64,000 nt of DNA from Alteribacter keqinensis (GCF_003710255.1 NZ_RHIB01000001.1:1426001-1490000); one strand, 5' to 3'; shown: positions 44,508 through 53,667, counted from the first letter of the stretch. Notes: a model not told the origin generated them from the letters alone. A program made the numbers and translations.

Positions 44508-45770
44508 ATGATGATTCTGCCTGAGAGGAGGCCTGATCTTTTGACAGCCTCATCGTTTAAAACAATGGTTCTTGGAGGTACGGCCACGTTTCTGGCTGTC
44601 TCTTTTATATTGTTTCCAAAAGATGCCTATGAAGCCTCCATACGCGGCTTGAACATGTGGTGGGAGGTGGTCTTTCCTTCCCTGCTTCCTTTTTTTATTA
44701 TGAGTGAATTTCTTATCAGCTTTGGTGTCGTTACCTTTGTCGGTGCTTTGTTTGAGCCTGTGATGCGGCCGTTATTCAGAGTTCCCGGTGTGGGCGGTTT
44801 TGTGTGGAGCATGGGGATGGCTTCGGGTTTTCCCGCCGGGGCAAAGCTTACGGCACGTCTTCGCAAAGATAAAAAAATCACCAGAATCCAGGCTGAACGA
44901 CTCGTTTCATTTTCCAATGCTTCCAACCCCATCTTTATTTTCGGAGCCATCGCCGTAGGTTTTTTCCATAACCCTGCACTTGGTTTCCTCCTCGCCGTCT
45001 GTCACTACGGAGGCAACCTTTTCGTAGGACTTGCTATGCGATTTTACGGTACGGATGAGGAGAAAGAATCCAAACAGACCACACCCCGCTTCTCACTCCG
45101 GCACGCCTTCAGGCTGATGCACCAAGAGAGAAGGAAAGATACGCGGCCTCTTGGAAAGATGATGGGTGATGCCGTTTCATCTGCGGTCACAACATTGTTA
45201 ATGATTGGCGGGTTTATCATTTTATTCTCAGTATTGAATCGTCTGCTTACGGTTATGCACGTTTCTGAAATGTTAGCGATATTGATTACTATTATACTTA
45301 CTATCCTTCATATTCCCAACGAATTAAGTCCTGCTCTGATCTCCGGGCTGTTTGAAATTACGCTTGGCAGCCAGATGGCCAGTGTCGCTGCCGGCACCTC
45401 TTTGTATCACCAGGTGCTCATCACAAGCTTTATTCTTGGCTTTAACGGTTTCAGTGTTCAAGCTCAGGTTGCAAGTATCCTTGCTGAAACAGACATCCGG
45501 TTTAAACCGTTCTTTTTTGCTCGTGTCCTTCACGGGTTTCTGGCTATGGTTCTGGCAGCCTTTTTATTCGAACCTTTATATCCAAACGGCACAGGCCGCA
45601 CAGCAACAGAGGTATTTGCTCCCGTAAATACTGAGCACGTGAACACATTTTTCATTTCTGTATATGAATGGCTCACTCATTTCGGCGGTCTGGTTACGCT
45701 GGGTGGTCTCCTCCTGTTTGTACTTCTTAAAGCAGGGCGGGCCCTAAAGGAAACGAAGAGTATTATGTAA
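44508..45770 (+). CDS. ylbJ: Sporulation integral membrane protein YlbJ
   Basis: A polytopic membrane protein of 420 residues with eight or more hydrophobic segments, of the YlbJ/nucleoside-transporter-gate type. Conserved blocks include WWEVVFPSLLPFFIMSEFL, GMASGFPAGAKLTARLRKD, VSFSNASNPIFIFGAIAVGFF and ITSFILGFNGFSVQAQVASIL. In B. subtilis ylbJ is SigE-dependent and needed for heat-resistant spores. Two adjacent ATG codons (44508, 44511) are both possible starts after GAGGACAAG. It converges on coaD. Confidence 0.93.
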   Translation: MMILPERRPDLLTASSFKTMVLGGTATFLAVSFILFPKDAYEASIRGLNMWWEVVFPSLLPFFIMSEFLISFGVVTFVGALFEPVMRPLFRVPGVGGFVWSMGMASGFPAGAKLTARLRKDKKITRIQAERLVSFSNASNPIFIFGAIAVGFFHNPALGFLLAVCHYGGNLFVGLAMRFYGTDEEKESKQTTPRFSLRHAFRLMHQERRKDTRPLGKMMGDAVSSAVTTLLMIGGFIILFSVLNRLLTVMHVSEMLAILITIILTILHIPNELSPALISGLFEITLGSQMASVAAGTSLYHQVLITSFILGFNGFSVQAQVASILAETDIRFKPFFFARVLHGFLAMVLAAFLFEPLYPNGTGRTATEVFAPVNTEHVNTFFISVYEWLTHFGGLVTLGGLLLFVLLKAGRALKETKSIM

Positions 45771-45798
45771 CTTCCATAGCTCTCACAGCTTAACAATG

Positions 45799-45854
45799 AA
45801 AAAGAGAGAGTGATTCAAGGTGGCCTTATACCTTACGAGTCACTCTCTCTTTTT

Positions 45855-45855
<1 letters not shown>
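45799..45855. terminator. Bidirectional terminator between ylbJ and coaD
   Basis: Stem AAAAAGAGAGAGTGA/TCACTCTCTCTTTTT with a loop of about 26 nt, between convergent genes. Confidence 0.9.
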
Positions 45856-46902
<1,047 letters not shown>

Positions 46903-47045
46903 GTTCCTGCTCCTCTGTCTTGATTCTTGTTCAGGCGACGGAATGTTTTTCTTCCGTCTCCATTATTCGTGCTTTTATCGTAGCACAAAACAGGTTGAAG
47001 CAAAAATTTCCTGATACAGCATTTGTCAATCTATGTTAATTTACG

Positions 47046-47075
47046 TGTATAAAGATTGGGTACTTGACCATAATA
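47046..47075 (+). promoter_or_regulatory. SigG-type (forespore) promoter of the csfG-like RNA
   Basis: TGTATA (47046-47051) and CATAATA (47069-47075) are separated by 17 bp. These fit the SigG consensus TGMATA with CATWMTA; the -35 also fits SigF. No gene on the plus strand follows, only the RNA at 47080-47249. Confidence 0.75.
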
Positions 47076-47079
47076 AGGA

Positions 47080-47249
47080 TAGCAACATGATACCAATGTT
47101 GCTGACAACCGCGGAGAAGACTTACGTTTCCCCATAAGTTCTTCCTCCGGTTTCTCCTCTCCCATTGCCCTGGTAAGTGTGAACCGGCTTTACGGCCGGG
47201 TGCTTATTATAGGGTACCCGCAGAAGGTTGCTTCTGCGGGATTTTTTTG
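47080..47249 (+). ncRNA. csfG: CsfG-like sporulation small RNA
   Basis: An RNA of about 170 nt between rsmD (ylbH) and ylbG, on the opposite strand to both. In B. subtilis the forespore-specific sRNA CsfG is encoded in exactly this gap. Visible structure: a first hairpin AGCAACAT/ATGTTGCT with a 7-nt loop, a long second hairpin (AACCGCGGAGAAGACTTA paired imperfectly with TAAGTTCTTCCTCCGGTT), a third with AACCGGC/GCCGGGT, and a strong terminator CCCGCAGAAG/CTTCTGCGGG followed by seven T. A forespore-type promoter lies just upstream. The identity rests on location, promoter and architecture, not on alignment. Confidence 0.75.
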
Positions 47250-47449
47250 TTATTAATTCTATAATGCAGGCTACTCTGAAAAAGAATTCAAACTCAGCTT
47301 CATTGAACGGAATATACTCCCTTTCCGCGTTAAAGGAAGGGAAATAGCAACAATCTATCGGATTACAGCTATAAGGAAAGCTGATTCCTAGCATTGCCGG
47401 AAAAATGGCTCTTAAAGGAGAGCCCGCTTGCGGAATTGAATACGCAATT
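47250..47449. other. Gene-free stretch with decayed repeats
   Basis: No gene is seen. ACTCAGCTTCATTGAAC (47292-47308) nearly matches 20324-20340, and AAGGGAAATAGCAACAATC (47336-47355) nearly matches the inverse strand near 38955. Confidence 0.5.
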
Positions 47450-47478
47450 AAAAAACCTCCGCCCAAAGGCGAAGGTTT
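47450..47478 (-). terminator. Intrinsic terminator at the end of ylbG
   Basis: Minus-strand stem AACCTTCGCC/GGCGGAGGTT with a TTTG loop and T run. It begins at the ylbG stop codon. Confidence 0.9.
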
Positions 47479-47752
47479 ATAATCCCATTTTATAGTCATA
47501 CTCTTTTGCTTTGTCAGGCTTGGAATTTTGAAATTCCGTGTTGAGCCAGGGGCGCATGGACATGGAGACACGTTTGACAAAGTGGTAGGATTCCAGCTTT
47601 TCCATCGTCTGTTCCACTTTTTCCCCGTCGCAATACAGCACAACGTATTTCATTTTTCTTGAAACGTAATGAATGTTTCCAAATCGCCGCAGCTGTTTCA
47701 CGTGCTTCAGCGACTGAATCCAGACAGCCAGTCCGACACGATTTCCAATCAC
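47477..47752 (-). CDS. ylbG: YlbG-family (DUF2129) protein
   Basis: A 91-residue basic protein of the DUF2129/YlbG family (RVGLAVWIQSLKHVKQLRRFGNIHYVSRKMKYVVLYC, VKRVSMSMRPWLNTEF). Conserved in Bacilli between ylbF and rsmD; function unknown. The start is GTG 47752 with GGGGAAGAGC upstream. Confidence 0.9.
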   Translation of the reverse strand: MIGNRVGLAVWIQSLKHVKQLRRFGNIHYVSRKMKYVVLYCDGEKVEQTMEKLESYHFVKRVSMSMRPWLNTEFQNSKPDKAKEYDYKMGL

Positions 47753-47834
47753 GCTCTTCCCCGTCCCCTTTTCCTGTATATGTTAACGTAAGTGTAGCAC
47801 TACTCCTAAAAGGTGGCAAGCGTTCCCGGTGGGA

Positions 47835-48275
47835 TCAGGAGCAGCCGCAGCTGCCTCCGGAACCACATCCGCCACTGCACCCGTCCTGGTCAAAGAACGG
47901 ATTTCCTGTAGGCACCTTCACGCTTTTGGATACCGTATCAGCGATAATCAGACTTACGTCGCGGAGCATACTTTCAAGCTCTTTTTCCGCTTTTTTATAT
48001 TCTGCAATCGAATCATGCAGATCCACCATTCGCTTAGCTTCCCGGACTTCTTTTGTCACCCGTTTGTAGTCAGGGTGGTACTTCCCAAAACGCTGGACTT
48101 CGTCGTAATCTTCCTTAAGTTTCAGGAATTCACTGACGAGGCGTGCCGCCTCTTTATCCTTATCCATCCGTTTTTTTGCATCTATATAATCAACGTACAC
48201 TTCTGATGAAGTAACAAAGTCTCCGAGATCGTAAGCAGAATGGAGGACGTCTGCACTTGTTGCTGTAGTAATCAT
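47835..48275 (-). CDS. ylbF: YlbF (RicF), subunit of the YlbF-YmcA-YaaT complex
   Basis: Part of the Fe-S-containing RicAFT complex that promotes RNase Y-dependent mRNA maturation and influences sporulation, competence and biofilm formation. The 146-residue protein is a helical YlbF/YmcA-family protein (VTSSEVYVDYIDAKKRMDKDKEAARLVSEF, KRMVDLHDSIAEYKKAEKEL) with a Gly/Cys-rich tail (DGCSGGCGSGGSCGC). That tail carries four cysteines fit to bind an iron-sulfur cluster. The start is ATG 48275 with CGGAGGTG upstream. Confidence 0.95.
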   Translation of the reverse strand: MITTATSADVLHSAYDLGDFVTSSEVYVDYIDAKKRMDKDKEAARLVSEFLKLKEDYDEVQRFGKYHPDYKRVTKEVREAKRMVDLHDSIAEYKKAEKELESMLRDVSLIIADTVSKSVKVPTGNPFFDQDGCSGGCGSGGSCGCS

Positions 48276-48315
48276 AGTAAAACACCTCCGTTACCATTAT
48301 AGCACGTTCCGGGTG

Positions 48316-49272
48316 TTACATTTCAATACTTGATTGGTTCGCCATCTTCACACCCGGATATCCCTTGATCTCACTCATAAGCCTGAACAGGGCTTCATCC
48401 TTTTTCTTTGCTTCAATCATCACATCCAAAACGTCCACACTCCCGTTGATTTCCTGCAGGAAAGACCAGATTCTGTTTACATTAATATAATCTGCGTGAC
48501 TTTTGTCCATGGGATGCTCTCTTGGACTGGATATGTGTATCTTAACTGGGAGATCACTTCCGTCCCACGTGCCGGCAACCCGGTCCCAAAACGTTTCAAC
48601 CGGCGTCCCTCCGTTTACATCATGATGGTGAAGATCGAACACAACCGGTATTCCAAGCTTCTCCCCGAGATAGAGGGCATGCTCTACCGTATAATTCGTA
48701 TCGTCATTTTCAAGGATCAGCATCTCACTAAGGGTTACCGGTATGTCCTGAAACCGTTCAATAAACGTTTCAAGTCCTTTTTCCACTCCTTGTTTCTTCC
48801 CGCCAATATGAAGCACACACCTGTGACGGGGGGCTTGATTCATCCCTTTTAAAAGACGGTAGTGATACATAAGAACCTGAAGTGAGCGCTTGAACACATC
48901 ATCGTCGGTCGTATTAAGGACTGTGTAATGATCCGGGTGAAACCCTGTACGGATCCTGTGCCTCGTAATCAGCTCTCCCAGCTCCGCCAGTGCAGGGCGA
49001 ATCGCCCTATCCCACTTCCACCCTTCAGTCAGAGGGTGTCCTGCCAGAGGAACGAGTCGGGATGATAGACGAAATAAAGCGATATCATGGGCTGCGTTAT
49101 GTTTAATGAGCCTTTTGCAGTTCTCAATATTTTTAATCGAAATTCTCTCAAGCTTACGGATAGCAGCATTCCGGTTATCCAGCTTCTCAAACTGGGCGGC
49201 CGTCATCGTATGGGAAGGGGAAGCATTTGTAAGAGACATACTCATTGCAACGTATCCGAACCTGACAATCAT
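48316..49272 (-). CDS. uvsE: UV DNA damage endonuclease UvsE (UVDE)
   Basis: A metal-dependent TIM-barrel endonuclease that nicks DNA 5' to UV photoproducts and other distortions, starting an excision pathway independent of UvrABC. The 318-residue sequence starts RFGYVAMSMSL and has LFRLSSRLVPLAGHPLTEGWKW, RTGFHPDHYTVLN, CVLHIGGKKQGVEKGLETF, LILENDDTNYTVEHAL, VVFDLHHHDVN and VKIHISSPREHPMDKSHADYI. These hold the conserved His, Glu and Asp metal ligands. Its ATG overlaps the stop of the preceding gene as ATGA, with GGAGGAAG upstream. It is the last gene of an operon with an XPB helicase. Confidence 0.95.
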   Translation of the reverse strand: MIVRFGYVAMSMSLTNASPSHTMTAAQFEKLDNRNAAIRKLERISIKNIENCKRLIKHNAAHDIALFRLSSRLVPLAGHPLTEGWKWDRAIRPALAELGELITRHRIRTGFHPDHYTVLNTTDDDVFKRSLQVLMYHYRLLKGMNQAPRHRCVLHIGGKKQGVEKGLETFIERFQDIPVTLSEMLILENDDTNYTVEHALYLGEKLGIPVVFDLHHHDVNGGTPVETFWDRVAGTWDGSDLPVKIHISSPREHPMDKSHADYINVNRIWSFLQEINGSVDVLDVMIEAKKKDEALFRLMSEIKGYPGVKMANQSSIEM

Positions 49273-50837
49273 GTAGCTTCCTCCTCTGAAAGATTATCTC
49301 CAAGTTGATCAGGGTGGATAAAGGCAATTCGTTCAATTGAATCGATCTGGATCTTCTTCTCATCAAGTGTGTGAAAGTATGGCCTTCCTTCACCAAGAGC
49401 ATGGATCGATTCAATTTCAATGACCGATTGCCGGCCTGCCGGATCTTCAATCAGCACAGCCGCTTCCATGATAAGTGCCTGTCGCAACAAACGTAAGAGC
49501 ATTGTTTTATCATAGCCTAAAAGAGAAAACCACTGCCTCGGCAGCTGCCCGATATCTTCTTTATATGGATGCCTGTGACCGCCTGATTCCTGCACAGTCC
49601 ATCTTTTGCTTCCGGCCTCTTTTTTCTGTACCTTTGGAACGGTCTTTGATTCATTGAGCAGTCCTGCTTTTTTCAGAAATCCTGCTGCTTTACGCCCGTC
49701 CTGCTGAGAAACAAACAAATGATCCTGGAGGGAAAAATAATCAACTTCCTTTTTATCAAGCAGAGACGTACATGTCTCCGCAGCATGGATGTCCTGGATA
49801 TGGAAACAATGAAAGAGTCCCTTTTCCTTCACAGGCGTTTTCTCGTTGATCCAACGTGCAAACTGCTGCTCATAACGCTTCGGGTCAATAAAAACCCCTC
49901 TGAATTTTTCAAAGAACGTTTCCACCTCAGGACCTGCCTGAACACTTTCTTTGGTAAAAATAACATGGGCTCCCCCTGATGAAAACACTTCAGGATTTAC
50001 TTGCAGACTCCCCCACCTGAGAAGATGCCAGATAACCCCGGGATTAACCCCGGAAGGTATAATCATTTCAAAGTTCCCAAGATCCATAATGTACTGTTGA
50101 TCATAAAGATCAATCAATTCCAGACCACAGCCGGACAAAACGCGCCCGTCCCCCGGAATCATGACACCGTAGGAAATTAGGTCATCGTCTTCCTCACATT
50201 CAAGGGGAGTGCCGTGAATAAATGCATGGACATCCATTTTATCTTGTTTCGTTTTCAATGAAAAAAGAGCGGCTTGTTCCATGACGTCATCAAAGCGGTT
50301 ATGTAAAAAAGAAAGGAGCAGGTCTTCATTCCATCTGTTATTATCAATGCAGCCGAGACGTTTCATGGCCGCAAGAACCCATTTCTCTATTGCCGTGTGG
50401 TCCTTTCTCACTTTCGTAACGTTTTGCGTATACAGACGGTTCAGGGCATTCATTGTATTCCAGAAAAAGAGCCCCGGTTCTCCGGGAGGAAGAGACCCTT
50501 CTTTATTTAAAAAAGCCCTCTTCCATTCTCTCGGGACGAGCTCGCAGTGGTGATTTTCATAGGAAAGATGAAAAATAATCCCCGCTGCTGAAAGCCGCTC
50601 CCCCGCTCTTTTATCAAGGTAGGATTCACGTTTCGCGCTCGCACCTGCATCACCGAGGTCTTTTTTTAACAGGTGTGCAAGAACATTTTTCTCGCGAACA
50701 CTGAGCTTAGCCATCACAGCAGCTGCACTTTCGTGTGATACATCTTGAAGGGGGGGAATGCCTCGGTGTTTCCTCTCTTTTTCAACAGATTCTATTTTTT
50801 CATTCCCGGTTAATGAAAGTATTGTAGCGAGTTTCAC
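49269..50837 (-). CDS. Unrecognised protein encoded between XPB helicase and UvsE (possible XPB partner)
   Basis: A 522-residue protein I do not recognise by motif. It has no Walker motif, no signal peptide and no transmembrane helix; it is soluble, mixed alpha/beta and moderately acidic. It starts VKLATILSLTGNEKIESVEKERKHRG and has a helix-rich N-terminal half (LSVREKNVLAHLLKKDLG) and FEMIIPSGVNPGVIWHLLRWG in the middle. In actinobacteria an XPB gene is often followed by a helicase-associated (Helicase_C_3-type) gene; this protein has similar size and position, so it may be a diverged analogue. That is inference. GTG 50837 overlaps the XPB stop as GTGA, with GAGGAG 8 bases upstream. Confidence 0.7.
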   Translation of the reverse strand: MKLATILSLTGNEKIESVEKERKHRGIPPLQDVSHESAAAVMAKLSVREKNVLAHLLKKDLGDAGASAKRESYLDKRAGERLSAAGIIFHLSYENHHCELVPREWKRAFLNKEGSLPPGEPGLFFWNTMNALNRLYTQNVTKVRKDHTAIEKWVLAAMKRLGCIDNNRWNEDLLLSFLHNRFDDVMEQAALFSLKTKQDKMDVHAFIHGTPLECEEDDDLISYGVMIPGDGRVLSGCGLELIDLYDQQYIMDLGNFEMIIPSGVNPGVIWHLLRWGSLQVNPEVFSSGGAHVIFTKESVQAGPEVETFFEKFRGVFIDPKRYEQQFARWINEKTPVKEKGLFHCFHIQDIHAAETCTSLLDKKEVDYFSLQDHLFVSQQDGRKAAGFLKKAGLLNESKTVPKVQKKEAGSKRWTVQESGGHRHPYKEDIGQLPRQWFSLLGYDKTMLLRLLRQALIMEAAVLIEDPAGRQSVIEIESIHALGEGRPYFHTLDEKKIQIDSIERIAFIHPDQLGDNLSEEEAT

Positions 50838-52480
50838 GATGTCCACTCCTCTGATTCATACTCATAGCCTTGCTCGATCATAAAAAGCTGCCGGTTTCCT
50901 GCCCTTTCCTCTTCCTTTGTGCCCGCGGTGACCAAGGAGTAAAACGTTACACTCCTGCCTTTGTCAGACAGCCGCAAAAGTCTGCCGATACGCTGTGCTT
51001 CTTCCTGACGGGACCCGTACGCCCCGGAGAGCTGAATCCCAACCTGGGCATCGGGCAAATCGAGTGCAAGGTTGGCTACTTTGCTCAGAATAAGCGTTGT
51101 GACTTTTGAATCCCTGAAAGCCTGAAACAGCCGTTCCCGTTCTTCTTTAGGCGTCTCCCCTGTAATAAGAGGAAAGCCTGTACGCTCTCTCACCTGTTTG
51201 AGCTGGTTGAGATAGCTCCCGATAACGATTATTTTTTCTCCCTGATGTCTTTCAAGAAGTGTTTCCAGAACGTCAAGTTTCTTCAGGTTTTCACTCGCAT
51301 GACGGAACTGTTCACGCTTACTTTTATACCAGTGTGCCACTGCGTCTTCTTCACTGAACTGTACTCTTATTTCTTTACATACAGGCTTTGCAATCCAATG
51401 ATTTTGTTCAAGCATCTGAATCCCTGCCTCATACCGTTTCGGGCCGATGAGACTGAAAATATCTTTTTCTTTTTTATCCTCACGTACACACGTTGCCGTC
51501 AGCCCCACCCGCCTTGTGCTGTGCAGAAGAGCCGCAAAGCGAAACAGTGGTGCCGGAAGCAGGTGGACTTCATCATAAATAATCAGTCCCCACCTGCGAT
51601 TCTGAAAGAGGGGAAGATGAGAAAAGCTGCCGTTCTTCGATTTCCTGTGGGTCAGCATCTGATACGTTGTAATGGTAATCGGGAACATCGTCTGCTGCCC
51701 CGGTCTGTATATGCCGACTGACCCTTCCTTTACTGTCGTTTTGTTTTTAATTTCCCTCTCCCACTGCCTGAGAGATGTATCATTAGGTGTTAATACAAGG
51801 ACTTCCTGTTTGATCTCTGCCATGATTGCTAAACCGACGATCGTTTTTCCGGCACCGCATGGAAGAACGATCACCCCGTTCCCCCCGTCCAGATGCCTTC
51901 TCTTTATCAGGGATTCACAGGCTTCTCTCTGATAGGGTCTTAACATAACTTCCGGCTTAAGGCTGATGGAAGCTTCCGTGCCTTCTTCGTATCCTCCGGA
52001 ATCTCTGACCGGGTATCCTGCGTCCATAAGTGTCTGTTTTATTCTGCTTCTGTCAGCAGGCCGGATGGCCATGGCTTCGTAACCGTCTTTTGTGATAAGA
52101 ACCTCTTCTTTTTCACAGAACAAAGAAATAAGTAATCCCTTTTTCTTTGAAACGATGTACAGCTTACCTTTTTTTCCTTTAATTATTTCCAAAAGGTTAA
52201 AACGTTCACACTGCTCTTTTATCCAGTCCAAAAGCGCATGTGGGGGATTCACCTTGGAGAAATCAGTTAAAAAAGAAGCCAGTTCTTCATAGGTAATTCC
52301 CTGCTCGCAGGCATACCAGATAGAATATTCACTCATCCGGTAAACATGAATAGCTGAAGGTGTTTTTATAAGATCAGCAATTTCCTGAATGACAGGATGA
52401 ATGATTTTGTATTCTCTGTGGTTTGTCTGAACATAGATCATCCTGTCAGCTTGTACTAAAAGGGGCCTTTCCGGATTCAT
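50834..52480 (-). CDS. XPB/ERCC3-type superfamily 2 DNA helicase
   Basis: A 548-residue helicase of the bacterial XPB type. The N-terminal domain (residues 1-115, ERPLLVQADRMIYVQ, SAIHVYRMSEYSIWYACEQG) is that of bacterial XPB, followed by a damage-recognition-like segment. Helicase motifs: LPCGAGKT (about 206-213), YDEVHLLPA (DEVH, about 303), GLTAT (326-330), the XPB-specific RED motif in VREDKKEKD (333-335), VIGSYLNQL, SKVANLALDLPDAQVGIQL and QEEAQRIGRLLR. XPB opens DNA in nucleotide excision repair in eukaryotes and archaea. ATG 52480 has AGGGTG upstream; GTG 52489 is an alternative. First gene of the operon with uvsE. Confidence 0.95.
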   Translation of the reverse strand: MNPERPLLVQADRMIYVQTNHREYKIIHPVIQEIADLIKTPSAIHVYRMSEYSIWYACEQGITYEELASFLTDFSKVNPPHALLDWIKEQCERFNLLEIIKGKKGKLYIVSKKKGLLISLFCEKEEVLITKDGYEAMAIRPADRSRIKQTLMDAGYPVRDSGGYEEGTEASISLKPEVMLRPYQREACESLIKRRHLDGGNGVIVLPCGAGKTIVGLAIMAEIKQEVLVLTPNDTSLRQWEREIKNKTTVKEGSVGIYRPGQQTMFPITITTYQMLTHRKSKNGSFSHLPLFQNRRWGLIIYDEVHLLPAPLFRFAALLHSTRRVGLTATCVREDKKEKDIFSLIGPKRYEAGIQMLEQNHWIAKPVCKEIRVQFSEEDAVAHWYKSKREQFRHASENLKKLDVLETLLERHQGEKIIVIGSYLNQLKQVRERTGFPLITGETPKEERERLFQAFRDSKVTTLILSKVANLALDLPDAQVGIQLSGAYGSRQEEAQRIGRLLRLSDKGRSVTFYSLVTAGTKEEERAGNRQLFMIEQGYEYESEEWTS

Positions 52481-52689
52481 TTCTATCACCCTGCTTGTCG
52501 TGACTTCTATCTGTTAATGTCTGTGATTGGTCCGATTTTTATACAGTGACAAAGTTCTTGTATGTGGTGGAAGTATTGTTTGTGCGGGGTCAAATAGTTA
52601 AGGAGATATTATAAAGTGCGGGCCTTCTGTCGGCTGGTATAGGGGGTTAAAAAGAGTTTAAATTCCCACATATCCGGAAGGAAATCTGG

Positions 52690-52756
52690 AATTCTTAATA
52701 TAAAATTTCCAATCCTTAATATTTGTACCTTAATTATTAACATAAATCCTTAACAT
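52690..52756. repeat. Phased ATRTTAAGRATT array, copy 2 (upstream of the XPB operon)
   Basis: On the minus strand four 12-mers occur at 52745-52756 (ATGTTAAGGATT), 52732-52743 (ATGTTAATAATT), 52711-52722 (ATATTAAGGATT) and 52690-52701 (ATATTAAGAATT). The last three are 21 bp apart. The array is preceded by TTGGGGATTTATGTTAA and followed by CCAGAT, as in the copy at 13000-13060. Confidence 0.75.
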
Positions 52757-52852
52757 AAATCCCCAAATAAAGATCGTTCCGAGTTGTGCCGACCAACAAA
52801 CAGCAAGCAGAAAAATCTTTTCCATTTTAAAGTATTCCAAATCTTTTTAATT

Positions 52853-52882
52853 AAAAAAGGGAGACCCCCCCCTCATCTCCCC
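52853..52882 (-). terminator. Intrinsic terminator after ylbE
   Basis: Minus-strand stem GGGAGA/TCTCCC with a G-rich loop and a run of six T. Confidence 0.75.
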
Positions 52883-52904
52883 GAATTGCATTTACGTTAA
52901 ATTC

Positions 52905-53144
52905 CTACTGCTGCTGTCCCATTTGTCTCACCATATCAAACAGCATAGCTGCCAGATTGACATTGTTTTGAATACGGTCCATTCTCTGTGGAAAGGTTTT
53001 TCCGTAGAATACCTTTGCTTCTTTTTCCATCTCACTTAATAAACCAGGATTTCTCCCTAATTTCCTGTACCATTCCGGGTGCATTCTCAAGTACTTCCAT
53101 AGTTCGGGCTGGGTCCTGATATGCTGGATGACTTCTGTTCTCAT
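52905..53144 (-). CDS. ylbE: YlbE-like protein
   Basis: A 79-residue protein of the YlbE-like family (RTEVIQHIRTQPELWKYLRMHPEWYRKLGRNP), ending in a Gln-rich tail. Family function unknown; it is encoded with ylbD in Bacilli. ATG 53144 has AAAGGAGG at 9 bases; GTG 53150 is too close. Confidence 0.88.
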   Translation of the reverse strand: MRTEVIQHIRTQPELWKYLRMHPEWYRKLGRNPGLLSEMEKEAKVFYGKTFPQRMDRIQNNVNLAAMLFDMVRQMGQQQ

Positions 53145-53158
53145 TTCCACGCCTCCTT

Positions 53159-53587
53159 TTAATCTTCTTTATAAGAAAACGGGGACGATGAGGTATTCGT
53201 ATTGGAAGGTCCGGATGAATCGGGCCTGAATGTGGATAAGAGCTGCTGGATGGATGTAAGGGCACCGTTAAATTGTGTAAGCTGAATTTGCAGATCATTC
53301 ATATTCATTGATTTAATCATTGACAGAATACCGGCAGCGGTTGCTGCTGACTTTGGTGAAGCTGAACCTTCTTCAGACTCCTCCTCTGGAGTTTGAGTCG
53401 TTTTGGTCCCGGTAACAGATCCGGTCTTATACTCTTCCCAAACCGGGTCGTCTTCTCCGAATAACACCCATTCTTCATAAAGGTCCTGAAGTGCTTTTTC
53501 CTTTGCTTTCACATCCCGCAGCACGTGTGGGTTTTCTTTAACAAACGCTTTAAATTTCAAAACATCAGGATGCAATGACTTTCCCAA
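53159..53587 (-). CDS. ylbD: YlbD-family spore coat protein (putative)
   Basis: A 142-residue protein of the YlbD family, whose B. subtilis member has been annotated as a coat-associated protein. The N-terminal helical part (LHPDVLKFKAFVKENPHVLRDVKAKEKALQDLYEEWVLFGEDDPVWEEY) is the conserved region; the C-terminal third is Ser/Thr/Asn-rich and disordered. TTG 53587 with AGGAGG 8 bases upstream is the likely start; GTG 53596 overlaps that site. It is followed by ylbE 14 bases on. Confidence 0.87.
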   Translation of the reverse strand: MGKSLHPDVLKFKAFVKENPHVLRDVKAKEKALQDLYEEWVLFGEDDPVWEEYKTGSVTGTKTTQTPEEESEEGSASPKSAATAAGILSMIKSMNMNDLQIQLTQFNGALTSIQQLLSTFRPDSSGPSNTNTSSSPFSYKED

Positions 53588-53667
53588 CGCACTCACCTCC
53601 TAAGCAAATTCCTGTTCCTTATTACTATAGTAGTAAAACTCCTATGAGAATGTGAGCCTATTTTTTT

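Larger units (their letters stand above)
52481..52904. other. Gap upstream of the XPB-uvsE operon
   Basis: No gene in 424 bp. It contains a TATAAT-like sequence on the minus strand (52608-52613) without a convincing -35, the phased ATRTTAAGRATT array (52690-52756) and the ylbE terminator (52853-52882). Confidence 0.7.

Noticed and set aside
52608-52613. TATAAT as the promoter of the XPB operon
   Set aside because: No acceptable -35 lies 16-18 bp upstream, and the site is about 130 bases from the start codon; it is kept only as a note.
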